A stretch of 64,000 nucleotides of DNA. It comes from Raphanus sativus (lineage: Eukaryota > Streptophyta > Magnoliopsida > Brassicales > Brassicaceae). The stretch is taken from the NCBI RefSeq assembly GCF_000801105.2, contig NC_079516.1, forward strand, positions 44,310,908-44,374,907, in the 5' to 3' direction. Numbering within the stretch: the stretch's first letter is position 1; every line of letters begins with the position of its first letter. Positions 36,056 to 48,498 of this stretch are shown here, one piece after another. The notes beneath the pieces were generated by a model. The model did not search any database and was not told where the DNA came from. It worked only from the letters and a program-made list of their open reading frames with translations. Both the position numbers and the translations under genes were made by a program.

Positions 36056-38776
36056 TTTTTTTTTTTTGTCGACCGCATTACAGACTCAAGTAGACTCTGT
36101 AAACCAAACTGGTTGCTCTGTATCCATATGGACCGTAAACGACGATTGTTGCCTCACACCACGTGCTAAGCGATCCGCCATAATGTTTTGCGTCCTTGAT
36201 ATATGAATAATTTCCGAGCTGTGGAAACTCCTTTTGAGACACCTGATGTCTTCTAAATAACTTGCAAAGGCCGGCCATTCTTCAGGTTCCGAAACCATCT
36301 TTACCAGTTGAGAACAATCCGTTGCAAATGTAACATTATATTGCCGCAAATTCCGCATGCATTCCATTGCCCAAATGAGAGCCTCCACTTCTGTGTGTAA
36401 AGGTGATTGACTAGCCCTTGTGTTTCTTGCTCCCAACAGTCCTTCGAATCCTTCCAAGGTACTATACCATCCTTGTCCTGAAAAGGTATCATCCGTTTTC
36501 CATGATCCATCCGTGAAACACCAACATCCCGAACGAGCCGGAGTAACCTTATCCGCTGTATGTGTGCCTACATTCTTGCTCTGATCCACCTCTTTCTGTG
36601 CTTCCTTCCAAAGTAAAGCCTCTGTTGTTGCCAGTTGAAGAGTATCCCTAGAATCCATATCTATATTACTAAATACTTTATTATTTCTTGCTTTCCATAT
36701 ATACCAAAGCATCCAAGCAAATTGATGATCATCCATTGATGGCCTGATTCTCCAGAATAAGTAATCCATATTCGAAAATAAAGACTGTCCTGGAAAGTGA
36801 TCATGATGCGTTGGGATCCCGGAGAGGGCCCAAATTTGAACTGCGGGTGGGCATTCAAAGAAAACATGATTAATAGATTCTTTGGGTGCTCCACATCTAT
36901 CACAATTAATATCCCCTTTAAGACCTCTTGATCTTAGATTCTTCTGAACTGCTAAACATCCTGAAACCATTTGCCATAGGAAATGTTTCATCTTTGGTGG
37001 ACAACGAACTTTCCAACAATGAGCCTTAAGAGCAGTTACTGTAGGTCCAAACTCTATTACCCCCTTATCCCGATCTGGATATGCTCGTTCTACCTGATAT
37101 CCTGATTTAACCGTATATTTTCCATTTTTTGTAAAATGCCAGCCATCCCGATCGACTGTTTGTATCCTACTCAAAGGTATACTTTCAACAATTTTAATAT
37201 CCTCGGGATCCATAATATCCTGTAGGGCCATTAAGTTCCATGAACGTGATGTTGTGTTGATGAGAGAATCAACCGTGAGATCTGGGAGAAGAGTATTTTG
37301 TTTTTTGTTTGCTGGTCTCGGGCGGTTGGTTGGGAGCCAGGGGTCGTTCCATACTGATATGGAGGACCCTGATCCCACCCTTTTGATTAGTCCTTTGCTA
37401 ACCAGAGATCTAGCAGAGACCATACTTCGCCAACCATAGGAAGCCGAGTACGATCTGATCGGATCCAGGGGTGAAGCATTCCTGAAGTACCAACCTTTAA
37501 AGACACGAGAGAATAGAGTATTTGGTTTCTCTATTAATCTCCATAGTTGCTTACCAAGCATGGCAGTATTGAAATCCCTAAAACCCAACCCTCCGTCGTC
37601 CTTTGGCTGACAGATCTTATCCCACGATTTCCAGTGCAAGCCTTTTGTATTTCCACTAGGACTCCACCAAAATTGTGCTACCGTACTGGTTAGTTTTTTC
37701 ACCACCGTTTTCGGTATTCGATAGCACGACATAATGTGGTTAGGTAGGGCCGTTGCCACCGATTTTATAATGACTTCCTTGCCTCCTTTAGAAAAGAACT
37801 TAAATGTCCATCCATTTATTCTATTAGTTAATCTTTCTTGAACAAAGCCAAAAACTTGCACTTTGGACCCTCCCAGACTTTCTGGAATCCCCAGATATGT
37901 TCTCATCCCACCCAAATTCTGAATTCCCAAAATATCCCGAAGTTCCTGGCGGGTAACTTCATCGATTTTATGGCCAAACTGAATTGACGACTTTTGAAAA
38001 TTTATCTGCTGTCCCGAAACCTTTTCGTATGCCTTAAGAACTGCCAAAATAGCCTCACATTCCTCCTTTCGTGCTCTACAGAAGAAAATACTATCATCTG
38101 TGAAAAGCAAATGAGAGACTGGAGGACAAGCCCTTGCTACCTTTATTCCGGTCAACTTTTTATCTATTTCAGCCTTTTTGATATTTGCTATTAGTGCTTC
38201 TGTGCACATGATAAATAGATAAGGGGATAAGGGGTCCCCTTGACGTAGCCCTCGATTTGGCAAGATTTGTCCTTTCGGTTGCCCATTTAACAAAACTCTG
38301 TATTCGACCGAAGATATACATTCCATCATTAACTGAACCCAGTGGTTATCGAACCCCATTTTAGTGAGTAAAGCCCGTATAAAGCTCCATTCCACCCTAT
38401 CATAAGCCTTACTCATATCCGTTTTTATGGCCATGAATTTATTTTGACACGCCTTATTTGTCCGAAGCCCATGGAACATCTCTTGTGCAATTAGTATATT
38501 ATCAGAAATCAGTCTTCCGGCCACAAAAGCCGACTGTGTTTCCGAGATTAAACCAGGTAGACAAGCCTTTAACCGTTGACACAACACCTTTGAAATTATT
38601 TTATACCCAACATTACAGAGACTTATTGGTCTAAGCTCCGCCATCCTTGTCGGTCTTTCCGTTTTGGGGATCAGACATATATTTGTTATATTTAGCCTTA
38701 CATCCATCTTTCCCGTAGTCAAAAAATTATTGACTAAATCCAGTATATCTTTCTTAATGATGTGCCAAGAATGTTG
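36056..38776 (-). mobile_element. 5'-truncated LINE (non-LTR retrotransposon) insertion
   Basis: AAAAATCAAAAGTTT occurs at 36041-36055 and 38777-38791, a 15-bp target duplication. The minus-strand copy ends with an A-tail (T-run from 36053 on the plus strand) directly against it. The 2.7-kb insert carries only the reverse transcriptase end of ORF2; the endonuclease and ORF1 are missing, the classic product of incomplete target-primed reverse transcription. Confidence 0.93.
36086..38776 (-). pseudogene. LINE ORF2 fragment: reverse transcriptase, zf-RVT, RNase H
   Basis: An uninterrupted frame of nearly 900 codons runs from the truncation point to a stop at 36086. It contains the RT core (AELRPISLCNVGYKIISKVL, then QSAFVAGRLISDN), the catalytic FTDD motif (in HLLFTDDSIFF, usual form YADD), GLRQGDPLSPYLF, a zinc-binding zf-RVT region (HCWKVRCPPKMKHFLWQ, C-x2-C near RCGAP), and a C-terminal RNase H domain (FTDGSWK, HTEVEALIWAM, TDCSQL). 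There is no native start codon because the 5' part was never copied. The open frame implies a young insertion. Confidence 0.92.
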
Positions 38777-38791
38777 AAAAATCAAAAGTTT

Positions 38792-40015
38792 ATGTAATAT
38801 TAAAAAATATTTGATAAAATTAATAAAAAATCTTAAAATGTTATCAGATATTTTGTATTTTTAACGGATCATTAGTAACGAGTTTTTAGGTTTACTGGTT
38901 TCTATGGACTTTTAATTAACGAATTTTTCATTGAATACAAACCAGATTATATATAAGGTACATGTCTACCGGTTCAACCACGGATCTGAGTCGGAAATGA
39001 AAACACTTTAAAAACTCAAACATTATTTTTAATTTTTTAAAGATTATATGTTCTCTAGTAAAAAGTTATAAATTCAGCTGAATCACTCTTGGAAAAATAT
39101 TTGTTCAATTTCTTTTTATTTTGAAAAGACATAAAAACTCAATTATTATGATTTGAAATAAAAATAATAGTAATATGTAAATCAATTTTGGGTCAATAAT
39201 TGAAATGAAAAACCCGCAATTTTTAAGCGCGATACAAAATCTAGTTGTTTCATTAAAACGCACAACTCAACATATTGAGTTATACATATCCAAGAACCGA
39301 TAATATAAAATGCAATGAAATCATGTAAAGTAGTGATTCATATAAATTTATACCAAGTCAGTTGTATGTTTAGTTAAATAATTTTCTATTTTAATTACAT
39401 AGCTAGATCTTGACTTACGCGAGTATCCTCTGTTTATTAAAAGAAAAACATTTAAAAAATTATAACCCGTAATTTGTACTAATTAAAAAAGTGTACTGCT
39501 GAGTTTTTACGTGATTAGAATGCTAATTTTGTTTATGTGGAGTAGCAGCTTGAAAATCAATTGAAATTTTTGTTAGTCCAAAATTAATTTGCTATTAAAT
39601 GTTATATATTATATAGTATATCCATTTATATATCATTCATTTATCAAATTGAAATTTATTATCCATTATTTTCTTAAATAAAACCAACGGAATATATATA
39701 TATATATATATATATATGTTGGCAATTAATGATTTTAAATAATAAAGTTTTGGTAACAATTTGTATACTTTCTTTCATTTTCGTTTAATTCTTTATCATT
39801 AAAATAAATTATACAATTACATTAATCATATAATAAAAATTTAGATTTTTTGTATATATTGTATTTTTAATTTTTTTAACGAGTTAAAATTACTAAAACT
39901 GTTAAAAGTCTCACATAAATTTTGTAATCAAGGTTTAAATATTTTTATGTAATAAGATACAATGATTATAAAATCATATGAATAAATAATTTTATTTTAA
40001 TAGGTGCTTATGTTA

Positions 40016-40053
<38 letters not shown>

Positions 40054-41953
40054 TTTAAGTTAAACTATACATCATATGAAAATACATACTTATATTTTGA
40101 TATTTACATTGAACATATATTGAAAACTTAATAATTTAAGTTTGAAATCTTCATTATTTTTTAAAAATGATTATAAATTATTGAAACCACTAAACATCTC
40201 ACATTAAAAAACAATTCGTTGGTGTATGTTATGCAAATATGCAAATAATCATAAAATCATATGAATAAAACTTCATTTAATAAATATTCATATTAAAAGT
40301 ACACTATATATCTAAGTTAATATCATTGAAATTCAATTACACATTGCATAGATAAGATTGATTATTTTGTTATATTTACCCTAAAATGATTGCGAACAAA
40401 CAAGAGTGATGGTTTAATATATATGCACATGCCGATTTATTACATAATAGTAACTGATTTCTTAGTTATTTAATATATAATTATTATTTTATTAGTTTAT
40501 AATATGCAGAAAAAATAAAATACGTAATAAATATAAAATATTTATTCTGCACAAGACGTGAATCTTAATCTAAGTATGTATCTCTTTAATAATTTTAAAT
40601 CTTAAACATTTGTAAATCTCATGCCAAAACAATAGAACAAAATGATAATAAATTCTAAAATCATTATTTAAATATATCGAGCAATAACCAAAAAAAAAAA
40701 AAACCGGCAGAAAAAAAAGAAAAAGATATTGAAGATATATAAGATTTGCACGTGAACATAAACTTTTATAACCATAATTAACTTTTAAATTGCTAAATCA
40801 TGATATAAAATCGAGTTGACATAGTTTCATTCTAGCCAAATAGTAGGGCTGAGATTCTTCGACCTAAACGTTAGGTTCTTATGCGATAAATGATTTTTTG
40901 ACCTTAAATATTTTTTAAAATGAGATCATCTTATCATTAAACAAATTATGTAATTAATAAAAGAAATTTTTTAAAAATTGTTTAAGGCCAAAATATTAAT
41001 TCGATCAAGAATATAATTTATTTTTTTCATACAGTATTTTAAAATAATTTTCATATAAATTCACCCTGCGTAAAGCGCATGTCTTATCATATTTTATTTT
41101 ATTTTTTAAAAAATTAAATTAAATTATGGTTTTAGTTATGTTTACGTTGTGTCGGTATATTGTTTTTAGTATCTAAGCAAAGAAATTGATATTGGTTGTT
41201 TAAAAACTGGACCAGTTTAATCGTAACTTTTTTACTTAGCAGAATCCGAATTATTTTTAATGAAATTAATATTAATGAACAAAGTTTACTTAATTGTAGA
41301 AGCATTTTTAGTCTAGTGGTTTGATGAAGGGTTCATTAATGCTTCTACACCCCGAGGTAGATCTTCATCATGGTGCAGAGTGTATCATCGAACATGGATC
41401 TCATAGGGTAACTCGGAGTGACGCAGTAAAATAATATTTTAGTAAAATTATTATTTGGATGTTTCTATGAAATTGGTTAAGGATACAATGCCAACTTAGT
41501 TTAATATACGAAAATAACAATTTTATTTGGTAGTTTAAATATTTTAGTGTTTTAGTTCTAGATCCGAATCCATAGCCAGACCAGTAAATCCGATGACTCA
41601 TAAGTAATCCAGTTATGATTTAGCAAAAAAATCATTAATTAAAAACATGATAAAATCTGTAAAACCCAAACAAAAAAACGGCATCTATCTCACCGACGCC
41701 GGTTAACCGGTAAAATCATACAAAAATTGATAATATTTCAAAACAATTTTGATTAAAATTTCATACAATATTTAGTATTACATAAAATCAAATATATATT
41801 TTAACATTATTTTTTTTATAAAATTTATTTAATTTTAATATTATTTATAAATAGATAAAATTACATAAATATAAATTTAAAATAAAATATGATAATATAT
41901 TTATGTAGGCTGCTCGTATTGATTTTATTTTTAGTTATTTACATTTAATAGTA
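38792..41953. other. AT-rich intergenic DNA with a Helitron end
   Basis: No gene is supported. At 39213-39244 AAACCCGC...GCGCGATACAAAATCTAG followed by T looks like another Helitron 3' end with a weak hairpin. TA microsatellites lie at about 39692-39717 and 40018-40051. A SINE-like stretch lies around 41300-41400 (GTCTAGTGGTTTGA). The rest is unremarkable. Confidence 0.5.
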
Positions 41954-43521
41954 TCAATACTATTAATTTTGGATCATGACCAGTTGATAGAGGTTATGTC
42001 CAAGTTAAACTAAAACGAAATCTATATAACTGCATAACATATACCATATATTATAACTGCTACCCAGAAACATAACTGCATAACGTAGTATATAGTCAAC
42101 CCTGAATAACCACTAAGTCCTATTTTAAAGGACTACGAATATCGCAACAAAAATGTTTAGAAAATATATTTTTCTTTTTTTTGGGTTGTATATGTAATTC
42201 AAAATTCACGGTATTTACGTAACAAACAAAAACAACATGATCTGTTGATCAAAATTTGAGCCATGGGCTTTGATATGTCACAGTTTTTTTAATAAATACA
42301 ATTGATTTTTAACAGCTCAAGTGTGTCTTTCATTTACGCTGGGTCAAAATTTACAAAACCTATTTTTAGTCTCATTATAAATTATTATGTGTAATAATAA
42401 TATTATTATAATGAAAACATATAATTTTATCTATTTAATTACTATGGGAATATCAAAAAAGTTAGATATACTTTGTTACTTTAAAAATTAATAATTAATA
42501 ACTGTTTACGAATAAATTACAAAATAAATGTGTGAAATGACTATGATACATGTGTATAGTTATGCAACATCATAAATTCAATTAAATTATCAAAATCTCT
42601 TATTAATAATAATAATAAAAATTTAACACTTATATAATTACAAAGAAAAATATAAATACAAAAATTAAATTTTAAAAATAAAATAAAACAAAAATATATA
42701 TATCCTTATCATGGAACTTAAACTCCTATTTTAAAAGCATATCTATATCGAATTCTTTATCATACTAATCTCAGTTTTAAATTTTGTATATTTTTGCAGT
42801 TATATATATAGGTTTAGAGATGTGAGAGAAAAATTAAATATATCCTACAAAAAATAAATATTCAGGGATATAATTGGTTACAACCTCGATTTTATAAAAA
42901 TATATTTTTTAAAAAATATAAAACAAAAAAATATATCCGTCCTTTTAAAGGCGGATCATAAATTTGGTTCAAATATTTGAAAAAATCGATTTGCCGATGT
43001 GGGTTATGAGTATTTTATTCGGGGTGGGTGTGGATTGGTAGATTTTGGAGTGCGGGTATCCGCCGACCCGAAAAATATTTAAAAATAAAAATAAAAATAA
43101 AATAAAAACTTTTTTGAAAAATGGTAATTAAGAAAACAACTTTAAATTTTTAAAAATATATTTTATTATAAATATATGTTTTATATTTTTTATAATATTT
43201 TAGTTAAATAATTATTTTTAAAAAATTTATAACTCATGGATAGTCGCAAAATTAAAAGGCGGATGCCGGTTGTTTGCGGGTTATGCGGGTCATATTTTTT
43301 TGACCAAAACAAAAATAAAACCCGCGGGTTGACGGGTTTGACCGGCAATCCAGCCCTAACCGAGCATATACCGGATCAATTTTTAAATTGCTATTATTTA
43401 ATAAAATATATTTTGATTAATATGATTACAAAGAAAAATAAAAATATAATCACAAAAAAATATAAAAATTAAACTAAAACAAAAAATATACCCGCCCTCT
43501 AGAGAGCGGATCAGAATCTAG
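41954..43521 (+). mobile_element. Probable Helitron pair, 3' end at 43521
   Basis: The right end has an imperfect hairpin (cccgccctctagagagcgg, 43491-43509), then ATCAGAATCTAG and T, the same end structure as the Helitron at 12769. The sequence before it (about 43230-43440) matches 11730-11950. A second, slightly decayed end of the same type (CCGTCCTTTTAAAGGCGG then ATCATAAATTTGG) lies at 42937-42966, so two copies may be nested. A candidate 5' end, TCAATACTATTAA at 41954, matches the first 13 bases of the 10021 element, but this pairing is uncertain. Confidence 0.55.
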
Positions 43522-43592
43522 TATATAATTAAATAAGACATCATATATTGATGATATCTTTAACATTAGTTATTTTATAAAAGTTATTTACT

Positions 43593-44170
43593 TTGGCGGT
43601 TGCGCAGAGCAGAGATGTCGAGTTCAGTGTGGGCGAGTGGGTCTATTTGAAGCTGAGGTCGTATCGACAGATTACTGTGGCGATGCGTCGTGCTAAGAAG
43701 ATCGCTCCGAGGTTCTTTGAACCATATATGATTGAGGCGCAAGTGAAGAAAGTAGCTTATCAGCTAGCATTGCCTCCTCACAGTCAGGTCCACCTGGTGT
43801 TCCATGTCTCTCAACTGAAGAAGGCTGTTGAACCGTAAACTAAGGTACAAGAGCTCCCTTGATCCTGTCTTCTTCTTTGGAATGGAACGCATAACCTGAG
43901 TTGGTTTTGGAGATTAGAAAGTCGAATGTTGATAAATAAGCTGAAGTGTTGGTTAAGTGGAAAGATTTTCCGGATTTTGAGTGTTCGTTGGAACCGGGTT
44001 AAAGGCTGAAGGAGCAGTTTCCTAACTTCCAGCTTGAGGATAAGCTGAGTCTGCTTCGGGAGGATATTGATAAGCTAGCAATTCCATTAGCATTTACTCA
44101 GCAGAGGTTCAAGGTCCAAGAAGGTGAAAAGAAGTGGCTGAAGAGTCTTAATAATATGAATAAGGATAGT
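43593..44170 (+). pseudogene. Ty3/gypsy chromovirus integrase C-terminus and chromodomain remnant
   Basis: The plus strand encodes FSVGEWVYLKLRSYRQITVA and then QLALPPHSQVHLVFHVSQLK, the C-terminal integrase module of Ty3/gypsy elements. After stops at 43836 and later, VLVKWKDFPDFECSLEP (about 43950-44000) is a chromodomain fragment, and PNFQLEDKLSLLREDID follows. The element is therefore a chromovirus remnant. Three or more in-frame stops and the absence of other pol domains or LTRs show a dead fragment. Confidence 0.85.
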
Positions 44171-44499
44171 ATGTCGTTTCGGTTATTTCGTTTATGCTAC
44201 TTATGTGTACTAAGAAACCTTATCCAATAATTAATAAAAAAACTCTTATTTTCTTATCCAAAAATTTGACGCTTTCTGATTGGCTAGTGTAGGAATTTTA
44301 CATTCCTAAGTGTTTCGGTTCAGAGAGTTCTTGCAATATCTATCGAATCTCTGAGTCTTTCATGGACACACATAACAGTGTGGTTTTGATGCGTTAGCTG
44401 TTTGTTTGAGACTTTAAGCTTGTTCATTAGGTGTTAGGCTTCAAAGAACAGATTCAAATCTTGAGTTGTTAGTTAGTTTCTAACCTCTATTTTTGCAGT

Positions 44500-46830
44500 G
44501 TTATCCTACTTCCCATTTGCGATTTAACTATCTATGTAACATGGTGGTTTATTCACTTTGTTGATGGATTCTTCTCTCCCATATATGCCCAACTTGGAAT
44601 CCATATATTTGGTACGCATCTGCATTTCTCCCTCTTCAAACCATCTGGTGTCTTTTTGTTTTTATTGTAGGTTTAGGTTTCTTGACTTCGGTCGCATTCA
44701 TTCTTCCCATTTAAGAAAGTAGTGTGTATATAATGCAAGCTTAGGTATATCTCCAAGCAAATCACTCGTGGTCTCACTTGTAAAAGGAAAAAAAAACTCA
44801 TAATATGGATTTTCCAGTCTCAACCCTTTTCATATCCAAATTTTTTGACAGATCAAAATACACAAAGAAGTTGCAATCTTCAGGCATCCACGAATAGGAG
44901 ATACTGCCCCATCGAGCCAAATCAAAGTGTACTCAGAGAAGGAGCTGAAACGTAATTTAAGGAAGTTGCTTCAACATTGTTGCAGGAGGTACATGCTTAA
45001 TCAATTTTTTTCTTGTCGTCTCCTTTTACTTTGATTGCTATCCATGATATGTTCTCCTAGTCCTAGTCAGTGGATGAATTTTTCTAGTGTCATATCTCAT
45101 TAGATCTTTCTCAGTACTTGTAATGTGATTATGTTTACATTGGTAGTATCAAATTATTTGTATGTCCATCTATCATTCTCCCATGTATCTTTAAAGCTGT
45201 TAATATATTGAATAATAATTTTCCTCCTCACCATCTGTCCGTGAGAGACGCGACGCTCCCAGCCTTTCATTTTCTCATGGGAGGATCTCAGTCTGGAAAG
45301 TGTGTTACTATCTAGCAAGCATAAGGGTCAGTGCAATTGAAACTATGCTCCGAGGACTGCATGTATCTGATAGACAGAATCCTGCAGCCCTTCGTTAGAA
45401 GTTGTTTGGATCTAGGTATTGAGCTTCTTTCGTGAGAGTATATTTTATTTTCTCTAACATGAGCCTAAGACTCCCTTGCGCAGCTAAATTTTTTTTTTCT
45501 CTCTCCTAGTGCAGGAGTTGACCCTCCATCATCTGGTGATCCTCCATTTCATGCTTCTGTCACAGCATCCAATAGTCTAACAAATAGTACAACCGCTGAA
45601 TCAATTCCTAGTATTAGCAGAGGCGGGTGTTTGCAGTGGTGTCTTTGGTTTGTCAATATCATCACCCAAATACAAGCTTCAAAGGACTCAGAGGAAGACA
45701 ATCATCCCGTGGAACTCAGGGAAGTTGGATAAGAGTATTCCTGAGAGTTTTGACAGCTCAGACACTCAGTGTTCTCTTATTAATTATGCTTGGAAAATGT
45801 AGTCACGAGAGTCCCCACTTTTCAGTGTGGACTTGAATTTGAATATAATAAACCCAAGTCACAAGATGAAAACAAGTCTGATTCTTTGCAGACAGTGTCA
45901 GATTTTCAGTGGGTGTGTTGAGTTCTAAGTCCTGCATTCCGAATTATGGAGATTACGTTCTGGAACTATGTTTGAAGTTGAAAGCCCTTTTTTCAAAAAA
46001 AAAAAAAAAAAAAACTATGTTTGAAGTTTATGGTACTGTTGGCAGTGCTATTATGATGGAAAAACCATTCACAAGTTACTGTACTTCTTGTGGAGGCTAC
46101 AAATTGCTAGAGGCTTGCTACAATTGTTAGTGGCTGAGTCACAAAGACATGATAGAAACGAAGCAGCTTGTACTCACTATGTTTGAGGAGCTCAACACAT
46201 TTGGACAAATCATACAAATGTCTTGGGCATATTGTCTGCAAAAAAGCAGCACATTGAGGGATTTACTGTGCTGGCTGTATAAGACTTTGTGCTTCAGTTT
46301 TGTTCTGTTCGGCGGTGATTGCTTTCAAACAGACGTTGGAGAGCACCTTGGGTAGTTTTTTTGCAGTTGAAACAGATATTGGAGTTCGGAGGCCTAAACA
46401 GAGTTGGTGCTGTTAAAAACTGGTCCGCGGTCAATTTCTGAAGGAAAAATGAATTCGTTAATTTACAGAATGTCAAGTTTCACAAGGAGTGTTTGTTATA
46501 TGTCAGTTGTTGTGTTGTACAAGGGTTTAGAGTGAAACAAGAGGGATCATCGTGGTACCATACATTATTATATCGTTTCAGCTCAACACCTGCAACATAT
46601 TTGATGTTGACATGCAACATGAGTGGACAGCAACGCAACAACATATGCAAGGCACGTGGGCTTCACAAGTGGAGAAACTCGTACTGGTACCACGTAGTGA
46701 TGCTGAGTACCTGTGACAACAGAGTTACATGCAAGATAGGACCCATAACAAGAAGGCATAAACAATTCTTCTTTGTATCTGTCTTAGTTGTTCTTGTACG
46801 TGCGAGGCTTGATTAAGTCGAAAGAATGGT
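44500..46830 (+). pseudogene. Decayed multi-exon gene, identity unknown
   Basis: The stretch has gene-like composition and exon-like pieces but no continuous frame. Pieces include about 44850-44990 (QIKIHKEVAIFRHPRIGDTA, then KELKRNLRKLLQHCCRR), 45515-45630 after a good acceptor (DPPSSGDPPFHASVTASNSL), and 46590-46710 (QHEWTATQQHMQGTWASQVE, then KLVLVPRSDAEYL). Stops separate the parts, and a tiny poly-A insertion lies at 45980-46012. I do not recognise the family; the pieces look like one former protein-coding gene. A GA microsatellite at 46944-46966 follows. Confidence 0.45.
45980..46012 (+). mobile_element. Minimal poly-A retroposon insertion
   Basis: AACTATGTTTGAAGTT occurs at 45964-45979 and 46013-46028. 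Between them is a short head (GAAAGCCCTTTTTTC) followed by about 19 A. This is the structure of an extremely 5'-truncated LINE or SINE copy with a 16-bp target duplication. Confidence 0.7.
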
Positions 46831-47015
46831 TGTTTTTTGTTTAATTATTGGATATGAGTGTTTTTGAAACTGGAAGAGGAGTTCAAAAGCAGAGATAAAT
46901 ATTGATTAACATTAGAGAGGGGGCACATGTAAATATTACAAGGACGAGAGAGAGAGAGAGAGAGAGCTAAATTGAAGCTTTAAAACAAGAGGAAATAGAT
47001 GACAGAGAGATTTGA

Positions 47016-48210
47016 TCACTCAAATGATGAGGGCATTTCGTTTGTTTGTTCTATTTTTTTTTCTCCATTTGACGGGTTGATCTCGACCTGGTAGACAGCT
47101 ACCCTGGAGGTGCGACTGACGAGCACATCTGTTTCGTCAAAATCTATTCCCAGCAACATCCCTTGTTGTGTTTTGGGGTCAGCAGCAACAATCTGCATGA
47201 CAAAAAGGGAACCAAACAAAGTGAATCAGTGAGTGTTCCAAACTAATCATCAATCAAAGGGATGATAAAACTTACAAAACCTTACCTTGATAATCACCAT
47301 ATCGCCTTCCCTGGCAAACTCGACGGGTCGCTGGTCCTTCTGAATCCATGCAACCCGTCCTATATTGACAAAAGCTCGGTTTGGAATGCATAAGGGAGTC
47401 CCTACCTGAAACCAAAACCAAACCAAATCAAAAAGGAAGGAAGGAGAGTTAAATCAAACAACAGCAAGCGAAGCATACCTTAACAAAACCCTCAACAACA
47501 TAAACTCCCAAGACAATTGGGTCTTCCTTGTTGAGCACGCACTTGGGTAAGATGGAGAGGAGGCATGGGGAGACTTGTGCTACATCACTCTCTGACTCCT
47601 TCTTATCCTCTCCCAGTTCCTTGTTAAACTCCCGAAACTGTTGGCACAGGTGTTGGATGGTGTCGCCACAGATGATTTTGACTCCCAAAGTTTGAGCTTG
47701 TTGAGACGCCTTCGGAGTCACCTCGACTTGAAACGCCAAGACGGTGGTATGTTTCTTCCTCAGTTGAGTGGCCTTCCTTATATCCCCAGGGGTGACTGGT
47801 CCAACGCCAAGACCAGTAACAGGAATATTCACCTCCGGTGATGTCAAATGTAGGACCAACTCGTACAAGTAACCAAAAGTAGAAGCTATAGCATAAACCC
47901 CTTCCTCCTCCTCCTCCTCTTCCTGCGGCTTCTTCAGACATCTCATCACATTATTCATTGCAGTGTACAAACCGTACTCCTTCAAAACCCAAACAAAGAC
48001 AGAAAAATTAAGACAGTAGCTTTTGAGTTGGGTTTTCAATATTTATTCGGATCCCAAAACTATATCATAATGGGGGAGATCTGACAACGAAAAGATTGAA
48101 CCAAATTTATTTACCCGTGTTATACTCTCTTCCTCCAAAACTTCTCCTTTTTCCCTCAGATACGAAGCTGTTGCTCGTCGGATCCGATACTCAGACTCCC
48201 TTTGAGACAT
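47016..48210 (-). CDS. Second stand-alone eIF5B C-terminal domain protein
   Basis: Four-exon model on the minus strand: 48115-48210, 47479-47979, 47287-47405 (donor read at 47286), 47016-47192. All junctions are GT-AG with consistent phase, about 894 nt and 297 aa. A short new N-terminus (MSQRESEYRIRRATASYLRE) precedes the domain III entry helix, a Glu run (about 50-56), domain III (GVYAIAST, LLSILPKCVLNKEDPIVLGV) and domain IV (GRVAWIQKDQRPVEFA). The GTPase domain and domain II are absent, as in the paralogue at 25530-26860. Unlike that copy, the end of domain IV is changed: after DETDVLVSRTSR the final eIF1A-contacting helices are replaced by an unrelated tail ending in MPSSFE. It could bind initiator tRNA or eIF partners, or be on its way to decay; the frame is intact. 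Confidence 0.8.
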
Positions 48211-48323
48211 TGCTTTTTTTTTTTTGCTAAGCTACGCGATGAGAACACAATCACCAGCACGAAGATCGTCGTCTTGGGTGGTGGGGAAGACCTAATCATC
48301 ACAATCCTCCTCCTTTTCTTTTC

Positions 48324-48351
48324 GGCCCAACCAAATTCATTGGCGGCCCAT
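48324..48351 (-). promoter_or_regulatory. GGCCCA (site II type) motifs of the second eIF5B-like gene
   Basis: GGCCCAA at 48324-48330 and GGCCCAT at 48345-48351 lie 115-140 bases upstream of the minus-strand start codon at 48210. These are TGGGCY motifs in the gene's orientation, as seen upstream of its paralogue. Confidence 0.5.
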
Positions 48352-48498
48352 TCTAAATATTATTTTGTGCTGAAAATAAATCCTTTTTTTTTTGAACAAC
48401 CTGAAAATAAATCCTTAAAAGTCTCTTTTTCTCCCTTATTTATTTTATTAACTAATGGATCCGTGCATTGCACGGTTTTTATTTGATGTTTTAATTCT

